DNA of 64,000 nt from Amorphophallus konjac. Taxonomy: Eukaryota; Streptophyta; Magnoliopsida; Alismatales; Araceae. The translations under genes and the position numbers were made by a program. Location of the stretch: positions 45,936,458 to 46,000,457 of the forward strand of contig CM040126.1 in assembly GCA_022559845.1 (NCBI GenBank), written 5' to 3'. Of this stretch, positions 1 to 10,388 are shown piece by piece. The number at the start of each line of letters is the position of its first letter. Positions within the stretch are counted from its first letter, which is position 1. The notes beneath the pieces are model-generated. The model searched no databases. It was not told the DNA's origin and worked only from the letters and a program-made list of their open reading frames with translations.

Positions 1-420
1 CTCAGTCTGCAACAAATGCTGCCAAACAGCTTGACCAGGGGAACAACCTCCCCTCTTCCTCCCAACCGGAGGGACACCCCAAGTGACTCCCAGCCACTTG
101 GAAACCAGAGACACACGGTCTCTCTTCCTCCAGACCCGGAGGGAACCCCTGGACTTGCTACCCACAAGCCCAGAACCGGAGGACCAAACCTCCCTTCCTC
201 CAAATCGGAGGGGAACCTAGAGACCCAAGTCTCTCTTCCTCTGAAACCCAGAGGGAAACACAAGTGACACCAAGTCACCTGCAAACTAGAGGTCTCGGAC
301 CTCTCTTCCTCCCAACCGGAGGGAAACAACCAATGACACCCAGTCAAAGGCAACCAGAGACGCAAGTCTCTCTTCCTCCACACCGGAGGGAACCCGACCT
401 CACACTTGAGGATCGGAAGA
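1..420. repeat. Array of short hairpin-forming dyads
   Basis: Two dyad types alternate. One is TTCCTCC-N5-GGAGGGAA (five or more variants). The other is GAGAC-N4/5-GTCTC (for example GAGACGCAAGTCTC and GAGACCCAAGTCTC). Longer perfect stems also occur: positions 79-101 pair CCAAGTG with CACTTGG, and GAGGTC-TCG-GACCTC lies near 290. Reading frames here are a by-product of the repeat. The array lies downstream of a minus-strand TATA box (761-772), so it would be in the transcribed leader of an LTR read leftward. No gene is visible. Confidence 0.7.
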
Positions 421-479
421 ACAGCAAGTGAATAGTTCAAAGGAAAAACAAAAACGCAGCAACAGAAAGCTGAAAAGAT

Positions 480-900
480 AAAATCAAATGTGGCTCTCGT
501 AGGAGCTGGCTGGCCTGGATTTGATCCACAGTCCAGTAGGAACTTCTTCTTCTGCTTCTCTCTTTCTCCCAGCACGAACTCTCTTTTCTTCTTCTTCTTC
601 TTTCTTTCTTCTTCTTCTTCTCACTGCTTCAGCCTTCTCCTTCTTCTCACTTCTTTTCTTCTTCTTCTCTATTCTCTGTATCGTGGAGGCACTCTCTGCT
701 CTTCAGCTTTTCTCGATGGCTCTCTGCATTTCGATCACCCTCAGCCGATGGAGGAGACTCCATATATATACCAACAGCAGGCAGCTAGGGCTTATGCTCT
801 TTTCGATTCCTGCCTAAGCTTCAGTGGTCCACGTGTCAGCATTTCAGCCTCTAGGATCACGTGCAAGTCTTGATGGCCTCATCCATTAAACCTGTCAGAT
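480..900 (-). promoter_or_regulatory. LTR-like promoter region with TATA box and CTT tract
   Basis: A TATA box reads GGTATATATATG on the minus strand (761-772). Leftward of it, about 540-675, is a long pyrimidine tract made of CTT/TTC repeats. On the minus strand this is a purine-rich GAA tract just after the expected transcription start. The arrangement (27-bp motif array upstream, TATA, GA-rich leader, hairpin array) resembles U3-R-U5 of a leftward LTR. LTR ends were not found, so the element boundaries are unknown. Short ORFs here are low-complexity and not believed to be genes. Confidence 0.5.
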
Positions 901-997
901 AATCAGTTGAATAACCTGTCAGTTAATCAGTCGAAGATAGTATCAGCTTAAGGCAATGTTCAGACTTCATTCAGCGATCAAGGCACACATAGACGGC

Positions 998-2460
998 TGT
1001 ATAGACTTAGTTAGTTCAGGCCGCTAACAACAAGTGTATAGACTTGATGAAAGAGTGCCTGGAAAGGCAGTGTACACACTTAATGGCGTGAAGGAACGAG
1101 TGTATAGACTTAACTTGTACAGTGCAATCCATAGCAATGTATAGACTTAGGCATTCTGTTCAAGACAAAACCAATGTACAGACTTCATGCTGTACAGACT
1201 TGATGTTGATCAAAAGACCTTTGGACATCAGCCCAAGGCGTCAACGCTTCCATCGTGCAGCATCGCCTCAGCTCCTCAAGCGAGATGCTCACGCCCTTGG
1301 CAACTGGCCAATGCGTCAACGCATCCAGTGTCAGCGTCAACGCAGTGAACAAGACAGAAAGTGAAAGACGCACAATTGCATCTACGCAGTCAGCCAAGTG
1401 CGTCAACGCACTAAAAGCACAGAACCCATGAAGACAGACAGGCTATACAGACTTTGATGCTCAAAGACGATTGTATAGACTTTGCCTTAGAAACGAGTGT
1501 ATGAACTTTGAAACAGCAAATGAATAAGTATGTACACTGAGGGAGTGTATAGACTTGGAACCCAAAGGCAGTGTACAGACTTGGTAAGTCTGAGCCAATG
1601 TACAGACATCAAGTGAAGACCAGTGTATAGACTTCTCGTGAAAACCAGTGTACAGACTTTGAGGCGTTTGACAGATGTATATACTTAGCCTTTGAGGAAC
1701 GATGTATAGAGTCTGAACGTGAAGGCAGGCTGTATAGACTTGAAGCGCTTGAAGCGATGTACAGACTTGGTGGTTCAAACAGTGTACAGACTTGTGAAGG
1801 CTTCAGCATTGTACAGACTTGGAAGTTCCACTGTGGATGTATGGACTTGATGATCCATTGTGGATGTATAGACTTGAATGAGTGAAGCCGATGTACAGAC
1901 TTGGTGATGAGACACCAATGTACAGACTTGCAAAAGTGAAGCCAATGTACAGACTTTGAGAGACATGAACACTGCGATGTTCAGACTTTAGCAGTGTATA
2001 GACTTGGCCAAACGTAGGAAAAGCTATGAATGTATAGACTTGGCCAAACGTAGGAAAAGCCCCCAATGTGCAGACTTGATCATCCAGATTCAAAGCAACC
2101 GATGTATAGACTTGAACGCTGTACAGACTTCTCGAAGTGATGCTTGAGCAAAGAGACAGTGTACAGACTCTGTGATGAAAGGCTGATAGAGCGAGCGATG
2201 TATAGAGTTGGAGAAGAAGACGCACTGTTCACGCTGTACAGACTTGACTTTGGAACGAGACTGTACAGACTTGCTAAGACGATCGGATGAAGAATGCATT
2301 GTGTGGACTTTGATGAAGAGCCCAATGTACATACTTGACGTTGAAAGCTGAAGGATTGAGCGATGTATAGACTTGGAGGATGCTGTGCAATGTATAGACA
2401 TCCAATGAATGAAACGTTGTACAAGTGCTCAAACAGTCCGATGTATGGACTTGTATAAAC
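998..2460. repeat. Array of TGTAYAGACTT motifs, partly in 27-bp register
   Basis: About 44 copies of TGTATAGACTTG / TGTACAGACTTG and close variants are present. Between about 1545 and 1960 the motif starts every 25-28 bp, most often exactly 27 bp (for example 1838, 1865, 1892, 1919, 1946). Outside that stretch spacing is looser. Only about 13 bp of each unit are conserved; the other 14 bp differ from unit to unit. On the minus strand the motif is AAGTCTRTACA and lies upstream of the minus-strand TATA box at 761-772, so it would be in U3. Overlapping minus-strand ORFs rich in SLY, VCT and IHR tripeptides are translations of this repeat. Confidence 0.85.
1238..1412. repeat. Four GCGTCAACGC palindrome variants
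   Basis: Four copies of the near-perfect palindrome GCGTCAACGC occur at 1238, 1313, 1334 and 1399. They interrupt the 27-bp motif array. Flanking bases also pair: 1311-1324 is ATGCGTCAACGCAT, with 6-bp arms and a 2-nt centre, and 1397-1412 is AGTGCGTCAACGCACT, with 7-bp arms. The arms differ between copies but stay complementary. Confidence 0.7.
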
Positions 2461-2512
2461 CTGATGAATGAACTGAGGGGTCGACCCATTGAACAGGCTA
2501 ACATGAAAAAAA

Positions 2513-2660
2513 CCAGATAACAAACAATAGCAATCATAAAATGCATCAACAATAAATGAAATGCACCAATGCACACAGCACACAAACAATCCAGATAACA
2601 AACAATAGCAATCATGAAATGCATCAACAATAAATGAAATGCACCAATGCACACAGCACA
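2513..2660. repeat. 78-bp direct tandem duplication
   Basis: A 78-bp unit beginning CCAGATAACAAACAATAGCA occurs at 2513-2590 and again at 2591-2660, the second copy slightly truncated. The copies are almost identical; one difference is CATAAAATG versus CATGAAATG, which points to a recent duplication. The surrounding 2461-2853 shows no gene or other recognisable signal. Confidence 0.9.
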
Positions 2661-2853
2661 TAGCCTCTGCCTGTTCGTTGGTTATGTAGTTCAGATAAGA
2701 TGTTCAATGAGACATACATATGCAACCCAACCAGTTAAATGCAGATTCAAATAGATGATGACTTATAGTGTTTGCTATCATCAAAATCACAGGGACACAA
2801 CAAGCTCGAGCCCTTTGAGAGAGGTATGTTAACGTGATTTTATTCAAATCAAT

Positions 2854-4085
2854 TTGTTCATTTACTTACACAAATCTCCCCTCTCTCTCCTTCTCCTTTT
2901 CCTTTTTCCATCTCAGCTTCTCCCTGGCTCCAGACGCTATTCCACTTTTAAGTGGATGGCTCCCATGGTCCGTGCATTACCCCTAGGAGTGATGTCCATC
3001 CTAAAGTCCTGGCACCTACACCCACTCTTGGTACTAGGCCAAAATTACCCAAAGCTTTCCCTTGACTGGCACAGCATCTCAGCCTTGGTAGAGATCTGGC
3101 ATCCTCAGACCCATATATTCATGTTTCCATCTTTTGAGGCCACTATCCTACTTGAGGAGGTAGAGACCTACTTCTCTTTTCCCAGGTCTAAGGCGGGTGA
3201 GGAAGACTTGGTGTGTCTTACCGTGTCCCCTATAGACCCTAGGCTTATTTTGGGAGGGTTCATACCAGATGGCAGGGACATCCATACCTTTATGGGCCCA
3301 CGTCAGATCCACCTCCTTCCTCTTAGCCAGTGGGTAGTTGAACATTGCAGGAACAGGTGCGGATGGGATGAGGCCATAGCCAAGGCCGCGTCAATTTGCC
3401 TGTGCGGGGCCATCTTGTTCCCCTCAATTGACCATGTGCTAGAGACTCCCCTCCTTAGTACGATCAGTGACCTGTGGTAGGATCTTTCTATTTCCCAGGC
3501 CGTCCTTGCCTACTTGTACGAGGGCCTTACCTCAGCAGCTCTAGGGGGTCCTCTCTTTGGTTCCATGATGCTTTTAAGTGTTGGATGGGTGTCAGGATGA
3601 AATTCATTCATAAGGAGAATGTCACTTCAGCTAGCCGGATCTTCGGGAGCCACCCCCTCTTCTTCATAGGTGGCGCCTTTGGGCTTTCTCCACAGGTAGA
3701 GTGCAGGACAATAGAAAAGAAGACCAGGAACGAGTGGCGACTGTATATCAATAGACTGCCCCTGAATTGGTTCATGATACGCCCTGGCTTCCTCCACGAC
3801 ACCACTCTCAGGGTACCTAGGAGGCCAGGCTTGGATTTGAGGCTCGTGAGCGACACCGCACTAGCGATGTACAGCTCGCACCGGTGCTACCTACAGGTTG
3901 GACTACCCCGGACTGTTCTACCAGCACTACCCCACCTTCCCGCGCTACAGGCGAGGAGGATCAGTACAGAGGAGGATGAGCAGGCGGTTAGGAGTGCCCT
4001 GATCATGTGGGAGGTGAGTAGGGTGCTGACCCTTCCAGCGGAGGTTGCAGAGATTTCGGCAACACGCCAGGCCTATGTTAGATAG
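2854..4085 (+). pseudogene. Plant-mobile-domain-like antisense ORF, broken
   Basis: A first segment (2854-3480, 208 codons) contains SLDWHSISALVEIWHPQTHI followed by a Phe/Pro stretch and LLEEVETYF. This resembles the start of plant mobile domain or DUF7745-type retroelement proteins (alpha-helical modules of unknown biochemical role). A TAG codon ends it at 3478-3480, but the same frame continues as ISQAVLAYLYEGLTSAALGG, so this is a premature stop. A frameshift near 3560-3590 moves the reading into a second frame that runs to 4085. That part includes WRLYINRLP and WFMIRPGFLHDTTLRVP, again typical of this group. The ORF lies downstream of, and antisense to, the pol gene ending at 5753. Tat-lineage Ty3 elements are known to carry an extra antisense ORF between pol and the 3' LTR (Grande and Retand are examples). 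I infer this is the aORF of element C. A host-derived fragment is less likely. Confidence 0.6.
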
Positions 4086-4342
4086 CTAAGAGAGATACGT
4101 CCCCGCGGGGATGCCCAGCAGAGGACCGAGTGATTTTTCCTTTTCTTTTCATGATGTTTATGTAGAGACTTATGCTTAGAAAGTTTGGTATATGAATGAA
4201 TAAAATTGTTGGCTTGATTGGTTTGAGTTCGACTCCTCCTAGTGTTGTTGAGTGAGTTGGGATATGACTTCAGAATGCACACTGTCTCACACAGACCGCC
4301 CAGTTGAATAAACGGTTAGAATTTGACCGCTCAGAGAATAGA

Positions 4343-4576
4343 ACGGCTTCCTTAGAGCCGTGCATTAGATCAATGGCAGAGTTGAGGACGGAGAATTGAA
4401 CGGCCTGAAACAGACCGTGAAAATGGTAAAACGGTCAAGAATCTGCCGTTCATATTTTTGAACGGTCTAATGAAAACCGTGGATTGAGGCTAGAACGGTC
4501 TGTATGAAACCGTGTGAAATGTTGGACGGTCTGCCCATGGCCGTTGAAAGAAGTAGGACGGTCCCCAGAGGACCGT
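4343..4576. repeat. Array of 19-nt ACGG-N11-CCGT dyads
   Basis: Seven units share the frame ACGG-N11-CCGT and are all exactly 19 nt long. Examples are ACGGCTTCCTTAGAGCCGT (4343), ACGGTCTGTATGAAACCGT, and ACGGTCCCCAGAGGACCGT (4558-4576, a 7-bp perfect stem). Inner bases vary, but several pairs extend the stem. The same motif and length recur in the leader and LTR of element C (43390-43818, 44271-44352, 45075-45516), which suggests this stretch belongs to C. The flanks (4086-4342 and 4577-4789) hold no recognised gene. Confidence 0.8.
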
Positions 4577-4789
4577 TTACTGACTGAAGTGCTGAACCTT
4601 GAGCTTCAACCTGCCCCTGCACACACACAAACAAAGAAAACAGATTAAATCTGTTTTAGACTTAACCCCTTGCCTGTAACAAGTTAGGAAATGACCAGTT
4701 CTTGATTTTTGGTCAAGGGGGTAAGCCTTATTAAATAGGCAAATAACAAACGAAAATGAATGCGATGCATGCTATGAAATGCAAATGAT

Positions 4790-4975
4790 GAAAATATTTT
4801 GTGATTTTGAAAATATTTAGATTTTTTTGGATTTTGAAATATTTGATTTTTTTTTTGAATTTTGAAATATTCGATTTTTTTTGGATTTTGGAATATTCGA
4901 TTTTTTTTGGATTTTGGAATATTTGATTTTTTTTAGATTTTGAAATATTTGATTTTTTTTAGAATTTTGGAACCA
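4790..4975. repeat. AT-rich minisatellite, about 27-bp unit
   Basis: About six or seven imperfect copies of a unit of the form GATTTTTTTTGGATTTTGAAATATT lie in tandem. Units differ in T-run length and in GAATATTCG versus GAAATATTTG. No coding potential is seen. Confidence 0.85.
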
Positions 4976-5752
4976 GCTCAAACATGACGATGGGGAATTT
5001 CATATCTCACTAGGGGTCTCCTAGGTTCAACGTGCGTTATGGGTGACTGCCCATGGCCAGGGTCCAATTTTGCTTAACGGTGCCTCTACCGAGGCCATAC
5101 CCGGGGTGGGATCCATTCCTTGGAAAATAAAAGAGAGCTTGATAGAAAAACTGGCAATAGGTATAGAGGTTTTTAGGGCCTGAGTTCTTCACGCGACACC
5201 CCCTTTCAAAGAATTTTTGGTCTGTTGCGTCAGGGCTTTATGTCCGTCATCGAACCTACATCCGCTCTAGCTAGGCACGCATACGACCGGGCTCATAACG
5301 TCCCGCGGGGAAATTGTACTGCCACTCTTGCCATGCCTAGTTTCATTATTTTGGGGACTTTTAGATTCTCAAGCTTCGAGCTTGTGGACGAGCCTTTAGC
5401 TTTTGATTTTGATTTTTCCCATTTTCTCTATTTCTTTTCTTTTTATCTTTTTACTCTTATAATTACGGAATAAGGTCATAACGGACTGCCCCTATTTGAG
5501 ACCTCTTTTATCGGGGGGGTCTAGATCAGTTCTCGCCCCCTTATTCGCCACTTGCCCCTATTTTCAGTCGAGAGAGGAGAAAAAACAAGGACCTTCACTT
5601 TCCGCAAAGCATGGCCAAGGGAGAAACGGTGTTGCGCAAAAGAAGAGAACCGAACCACAGGGGGTCGTGTAGTGTGTGTATGTTGAACCGGGGGTCTCCC
5701 TTCGTGATCAAGTAGAGGCATACCCCACCGCCAGGCCGTTGTTGGTTTGACT
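4976..5752 (-). other. Non-coding stretch downstream of Tat pol, PPT-like site
   Basis: No open frame related to a known protein is seen. On the minus strand, downstream of the pol stop, a purine-rich run AATAAGGGGGCGAGAAC is followed by TGATCTAGACC (about 5520-5545). This looks like a polypurine tract next to a TG start. The sequence after it does not match the 5' LTR of element C, so an LTR boundary cannot be confirmed. Confidence 0.35.
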
Positions 5753-5980
5753 CTATGGATAAAAATGTTTTAAATATAACCCATTCCACAGATTTGGCAA
5801 TTCTTCACCTTCAGCGTTAATTAAACGATATGTGTCATCCGGATAGACTTCCTTAATTACAAACGGCCCTTCCCAATTGGGTTGCAACTTAGACTTGGGA
5901 CCTGCTGATCTGATAAATTTACGCTTCAGAAGCATGTTACCCACTTGGAATTTTCTTTCAATAACCTTCTTTTGAAAATA
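5753..5980 (-). pseudogene. pol: Tat-lineage integrase C-terminal domain, broken
   Basis: This encodes the C-terminal end of a Ty3 integrase, the part that binds DNA non-specifically. It has the Tat-lineage signature WEGPFVIKEVYPDDTYRL, followed by a variant of the LPRPWNAEHLKRYY ending (here LPNLWNGLYLKHFYP and stop). It continues the integrase core frame but is separated from it by an in-frame TGA at about 5981-5983, in a position where relatives have an arginine codon. That fits a C-to-T change at CGA. The natural stop of pol is at 5753. Confidence 0.85.
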
Positions 5981-6445
5981 TCATGAGACACGTTTTTGAT
6001 AAACTGAGACGTGATTGGCCGCATTTAACCTCTTCTCGTCTAAGAGTTCCAGTTGGACTAGCAACGCCTCTCGACGCTCGTCGAGATTAAGTTCTTTGTC
6101 TAACTGCACTCTTAGGGAACAAATCAAGATCTCGTACGGGAGTACTGCCTCCATCCCATAGGTGAGAGCAAAAGGAGTTTGCCCCGTGGGAGTACGGACA
6201 GAGGTGCGATAAGCCCATAGAGCTTCTATCAGTTTGTCGGCCCAATCGGTAAATTTGTGCGACTCGCATGTTTTATTAATGATTTTAAGAAGGGTTTTGT
6301 TTGTGGCCTTGGATTCGCCATTACCTTGAGGGTAGTATTGTGATGAATGATGCAATGTAATATTAAACTTCTTACAGAGGTCCCGAAGTTCTTGAGAAAC
6401 GAATTGAGGCCCATTGTCGGTGACGATATCACTTGGCACTCCAAA
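5981..6445 (-). pseudogene. pol: Tat-lineage integrase core, second half; catalytic Glu lost
   Basis: This is the second half of the DDE integrase core. VTDNGPQFVSQE carries the second catalytic Asp, and further on are WAYRTSVRTPTGQTPFALTYGMEAVLP-type residues of Ty3 integrases. The third acidic position should sit in NGQ(A/V)E(A/S)TNK; here the sequence is NGESKATNK, so the catalytic Glu is replaced by Lys. This strand transferase would be inactive even without the stops. It joins the upstream half through a frameshift near 6440-6450. Confidence 0.85.
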
Positions 6446-7058
6446 CCAAGATGATGTTCTTGAGGATGAAGCGGCATACTGTGGTGGCTTTGATTTCTGC
6501 ATAAGCTTCAGCTTCCGCCCACTTGGTGAAGTACTCTGTAGCCATCAGAATGAAGGATTTCTGTTTAACTTGAGCATTAGGGTCACCAAGTGGTCTAACG
6601 ATATCAAAGGCCCACATCGAGAAAGGCCAAGGAGCAGAAAGAGGATGGAGAGAAGAAGCCGGAGCATGAATTTTATCGGCATGAAGCTGGCATTGAAGAC
6701 ACCTACGAATATAGGTGGAACAGTCTTCTTCTAGGGTTGGCCAGTAATAGCCCTGCCTAAGAATCTTCTTCACCAACGCCTGCCCATTTACATGCCCTCC
6801 ACACTCACTGGAGTGAGCGGCTTCTACTACCTTCCAAGCCTCATCGTCATCCAAACACGTCATTATAACTCCATTGAGAGCCCGCCTATATAATTCTCCA
6901 ACAATAATCGTGTATCTGGCGGCGACTCTTCTAATGGCCTTGCGCTGCTCGGCATTCATCGTCTCGGGAAAGGAACCATCCCTACAGTACCGTTCTATCT
7001 CATGATACCACGGCAATTCCTCTTCTTCTATAATCTCCTCAAGCTCAGTTAACGAAAC
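6429..7058 (-). pseudogene. pol: Tat-lineage integrase zinc finger and core, first half
   Basis: The reading frame covers the HHCC zinc-binding domain (AHSSECGGHVNG, later CLQCQLHADKIH) with the GYYWPTLEEDC motif between. It then enters the core with WAFDIVRPLGDP, holding the first catalytic Asp, and ATEYFTKWAEAEAY. It is preceded by a TAA stop at about 7059 that separates it from RNase H. It ends in a one-base frameshift after FILKNII, after which the correct frame continues in the next segment. Order and orientation (RNase H, then integrase, reading leftward) are normal for Ty3. Confidence 0.85.
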
Positions 7059-7379
7059 TTATTTCAAATCTCCCTTCTCCGCTTTCTTCTCTACAGTCTT
7101 CCTAAGGTTGTCGAACCAAGGATCCTGAAGAGAGGGAGCGTCCATCTGTTGGACCACAATGGTCTCAATGGCGCGACTGAGGGGGAATGAAAGAGAAGAA
7201 GCTAGTGATGCCAGTGCATCGGCCAGAATGTTCTGAGAACAAGGAGTATGAATGTAGATGAGTTTCCAAAATTGCCTAGCCAAGAGCGTGACCAAATCTT
7301 GATAAGGCTTGAGTTTGGGGTCACGGGTGCGGTACGTTGATAGAACTTGACGCAGCACCAATTGAGAGTCTCCTATGAT
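7059..7379 (-). pseudogene. pol: Tat RNase H, C-terminal part
   Basis: This is the RNase H C-terminal half, beginning IIGDSQLVLRQVLSTYRTRD and containing NILADALASLASS, the conserved late RNase H motif with its Asp. The N-terminal half is 3 kb away at 10389-10656. The two were separated by the insertion at 7380-10388. The segment runs into the integrase linker and a TAA stop at about 7059. Confidence 0.85.
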
Positions 7380-10300
7380 GTTTAGGTATCGCGCGCCTAT
7401 GGACGCACTAAAATTTGTTTGGTTTTTTTATTGTTTATTCATATGTTCGTTCGTTTGTTCAATTTATTAGTGCGAGGACATGCCAGTCACAAAGTGACGA
7501 TTTGTTCGGGCTTCATGGAAGCCCATGGTGCGCACGATCTGACTAATCAGATGATTGTGTGGTTCGGGTCGGGACCAAAACCCGCCGTGCCATAAAGGCC
7601 ACGGCGTTATTTACATCCCCCATACGGGGGAACACCCTTGATTGATTGCCGAGAATAAGGGCCCTACGGCCTGAAATTCATGGTAACAAAGCGAGAGCAA
7701 AGGTCTCGGATCACGTTTAAACAAACCTGCATTGGGACGTAAATGTTCATAGATACATATATGTCGGTCACCCATGGACCGTTTCATCTCCGAACAGAAG
7801 TCCGTGTTTGTAGCGTAAAAGACGGTGACAAAACCGCGCAGATGTTTACCGTGAACATGGCAAGTTTAATGAGAACGAGGGATTGGATCCCGATAGGGAC
7901 GAGTCAAGTTTGACGAACTATTGGCCCGAGATGGTTTTGGACTATGGCCATAATGGGGTTCCCGCGGTCCACGTCCGGTGCCATGGGGCGTCATTGCTTT
8001 TCTCTTCACATACAATCCAGGGAAGTGAATCGTAAAGTGTGAAGCCCAAACTCGCCAACGTGCGCACTCGCACGCGGATCGACCTACGCTGGTGATAGAG
8101 TTTCTTCTATTTTTTTTATCATTGGCCTTTTATTATTATTATTATTTTGCTTTAGACCTTTCTATTTTTTTTACTGCTTATTTTCTCTTTTGTTAAGGAG
8201 GCGCGCTGGCATTGGGTGAAGGGGGAGTAGGAGCGTGCCATTTTAAGACATGCAAGGGGAGAGGGGCGCGCCATGTATGTGGTTTGGAATGGAAATGGGC
8301 ACGCCGTTTTAGGATCTAAAGAGGGTGCCGGATTAGGGATGGCAAGAGAGTGTGCCGGATATGGAGTGAGCAAGGGAGTGCGCGCCGTTTTAGCATTCAA
8401 AGAAGGAGATGGGGGCTTTTGTGAGGAGGGTTAAAACGGCGCGGTGGAACAGTGGCCGCGCCATTTTAACTCACGCCGAAATAGCTATATGGGGTTGTTT
8501 CAATGCTCTGTTTACTGTGTTTTCTTTTTCTTTCACCCGTAGGTTGATTCAAGGGTTGATTTGCTCGCTCTGTTGATAGATCAAGATGGTAATGAGGAGG
8601 TTTTAAGAGTTTTAACCGTTGTAATCGTTTATTAAGATGAAACAACATGAACATCTAAGTGTTTTATTCAGGTAGTTTGCTCACAGAGGCCTCGGTTTGT
8701 TCTTCATTAGTTCAACTCGTTCACCTGTTGTTGTGCGTTCTTAGCCCTGGCGAAAATCGGGCCGCACCTCCCCTGGACCGGGACTTGCCAGAGATAATAG
8801 AAGGCCACCAATCGGATTGCTCCGGGGTGACCCTCAAAATTCGGAACGGCCTCATGGTGGTCCGATAACCCAAATGTGAGTGTGGAACGCTCGAGGGCTA
8901 ACCTTCAAGAGTGACCACGACTCACGGGTGATGATGCTTCGACAAAGGGCAAATGTTCGCCACGGCAGGGCAAGAAATATCCATCCGTTGGTGGGTACCT
9001 TTGAGGGTCATGCCATAGAGAGGAAACCCTCAAGGGCCCTGGATGATTGGCGGATGGAGAGTGGGAACCGAGATAGCAACAGAGAAAGCTTGATTTGCAA
9101 AAGGGTTTTGTCTTCTTTTATTCATCCTCACAAAATGTGGAAGAGCTTTTTACAAAAAGAGTTCATCCTAGGATGAAAGTAGAATACATTGTAAAGGGGG
9201 AGGAGGAAGGCACAGACGAGAAGGGGAAAAGAGAACATAGAACGCTCTTTCTTCCTGCTCACCTCTCACTCTCCCCTCTCTTTACCTCTCCAGCGTGAGG
9301 ACAGGCTTGATACACTCTTCAGGTGGGCTCTCCTTCGCTCAGAAGCTCCCTCCCCTCCCTTCTTTCTTCTCTTCCTGCACACAGTCGAGACCCTCACCAC
9401 TCGACCGAGAGAAAGCCCCAGAGAGAGAAAACCCCAGCCAGCGTCCCCCCCTTTCAGCCCCTTTTTTTTTCCTTCACAATGCTGCCCCTTTTATAGAATG
9501 GCTAGCTTGGGAGCGTTCCTGCCACTTCCACCTCGTCTGCAACGAAGTTGGGAGTTGACTCGATGTGCTGGATGATGCTGGTTCGCGCCGTACGCTGCCG
9601 TTCGTCCAAGGATGGGATGTTCGCAGGTCTGGCCAGGGGTTACTTTGCCGTTGCCGCTTCCGTGCTGTCGAACGGAGGTAGAAACAGAGCTATGGGCATT
9701 GAATGTTCTTTGTGCGTCGCATTTATGCCGAATAGAGAATCGGTCGGGAGACAGGACAGGATGAGGTTAAACTCATTTGCATTTGGCGCGCCTTATTAAG
9801 AAGAGGATATTGTGATGGCTTCCCTAAAAGTAGTGCGCCGTATTAAGTTTTTGGCCTTCAAAAAAAGATGGCCACCCCATTTTAGTATTTGAACGAGAAG
9901 CTTTTAAAATGGGCATGACGGGTACTTTGTCAAAAACGGCGCGGCTGGGGGCGCGCCAGATTAAATCTTTGCAAAGTGGCACTGCATTAGAGCATAAAGG
10001 GGGGTGTGCCGTAAAAGCAAGGGGAGCGCCGTTTTAAGCACTGAATGGATTCTTTTCGAAGTCGCGGCCATTTATACGAACATTGGCATTCTTAGAATAA
10101 TTTAGTTACGATGCATGGCCTCCGCAATGTTCCGTTCGTAGCTTCTGGGGCTCAGTCCAGAGTTTGCGTGACTTTCGGTGCATGCCAGGCTGTGCCCGAG
10201 TTCCCGACTTTTCTTTAATTCAGCTCTCGGCATGGACGGTCGTAGAGTTGTGGCCGTATCTTCTGCCCGGGGGCTTCCTTAACGGATGGCGGACCACCAA

Positions 10301-10388
10301 GTGAGTTCTCGTCCTGGTTGGGCGAGGTATGGGTTTGTTCAGCCCTCCCATTTTCGACTAGCCCTTGAACGCGTAGACGCGAGTGCCG
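7380..10388. mobile_element. 3.0-kb non-coding insertion in RNase H (solo-LTR-like)
   Basis: The RNase H reading frame stops abruptly here and resumes at 10389. TATGAT is present on both sides (7374-7379 and 10389-10394), compatible with a 5-6 bp target duplication. The insertion has no protein of retroelement type. It holds many short hairpins (7508-7524, 7537-7552, 7584-7605, 7617-7630), a 15-bp stem at 8430-8470, and repeated GCGCGCC-GTTTTA words (8150-8470, 9770-10050). The size and lack of coding fit a solo LTR, but the ends are not a clean TG..CA, so the class is uncertain. ORFs at 8659-9799 show no recognisable domain. Confidence 0.6.
8430..8470. repeat. 15-bp inverted repeat with 11-nt loop
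   Basis: The left arm 8430-8444 (GTTAAAACGGCGCGG) pairs with 8456-8470 (CCGCGCCATTTTAAC) at 14 of 15 positions. The same GGCGCG/CGCGCC plus TTTTA vocabulary recurs near 9940-10040 and at 55050-55200. Confidence 0.8.

Noticed and set aside
1545..1960. CRISPR-like look of a regular short repeat with variable spacers
   Set aside because: The repeat core is about 13 bp, units are 27 bp, the setting is plant retrotransposon DNA, and no cas genes are present.
1461..2661. Several minus-strand ORFs of 65-193 codons
   Set aside because: They are translations of the 27-bp motif array and of the 78-bp duplication.
4343..4576. Gal4-type binding sites (CGG-N11-CCG)
   Set aside because: The spacing matches, but Zn2Cys6 regulators are fungal; only the geometry is reported.
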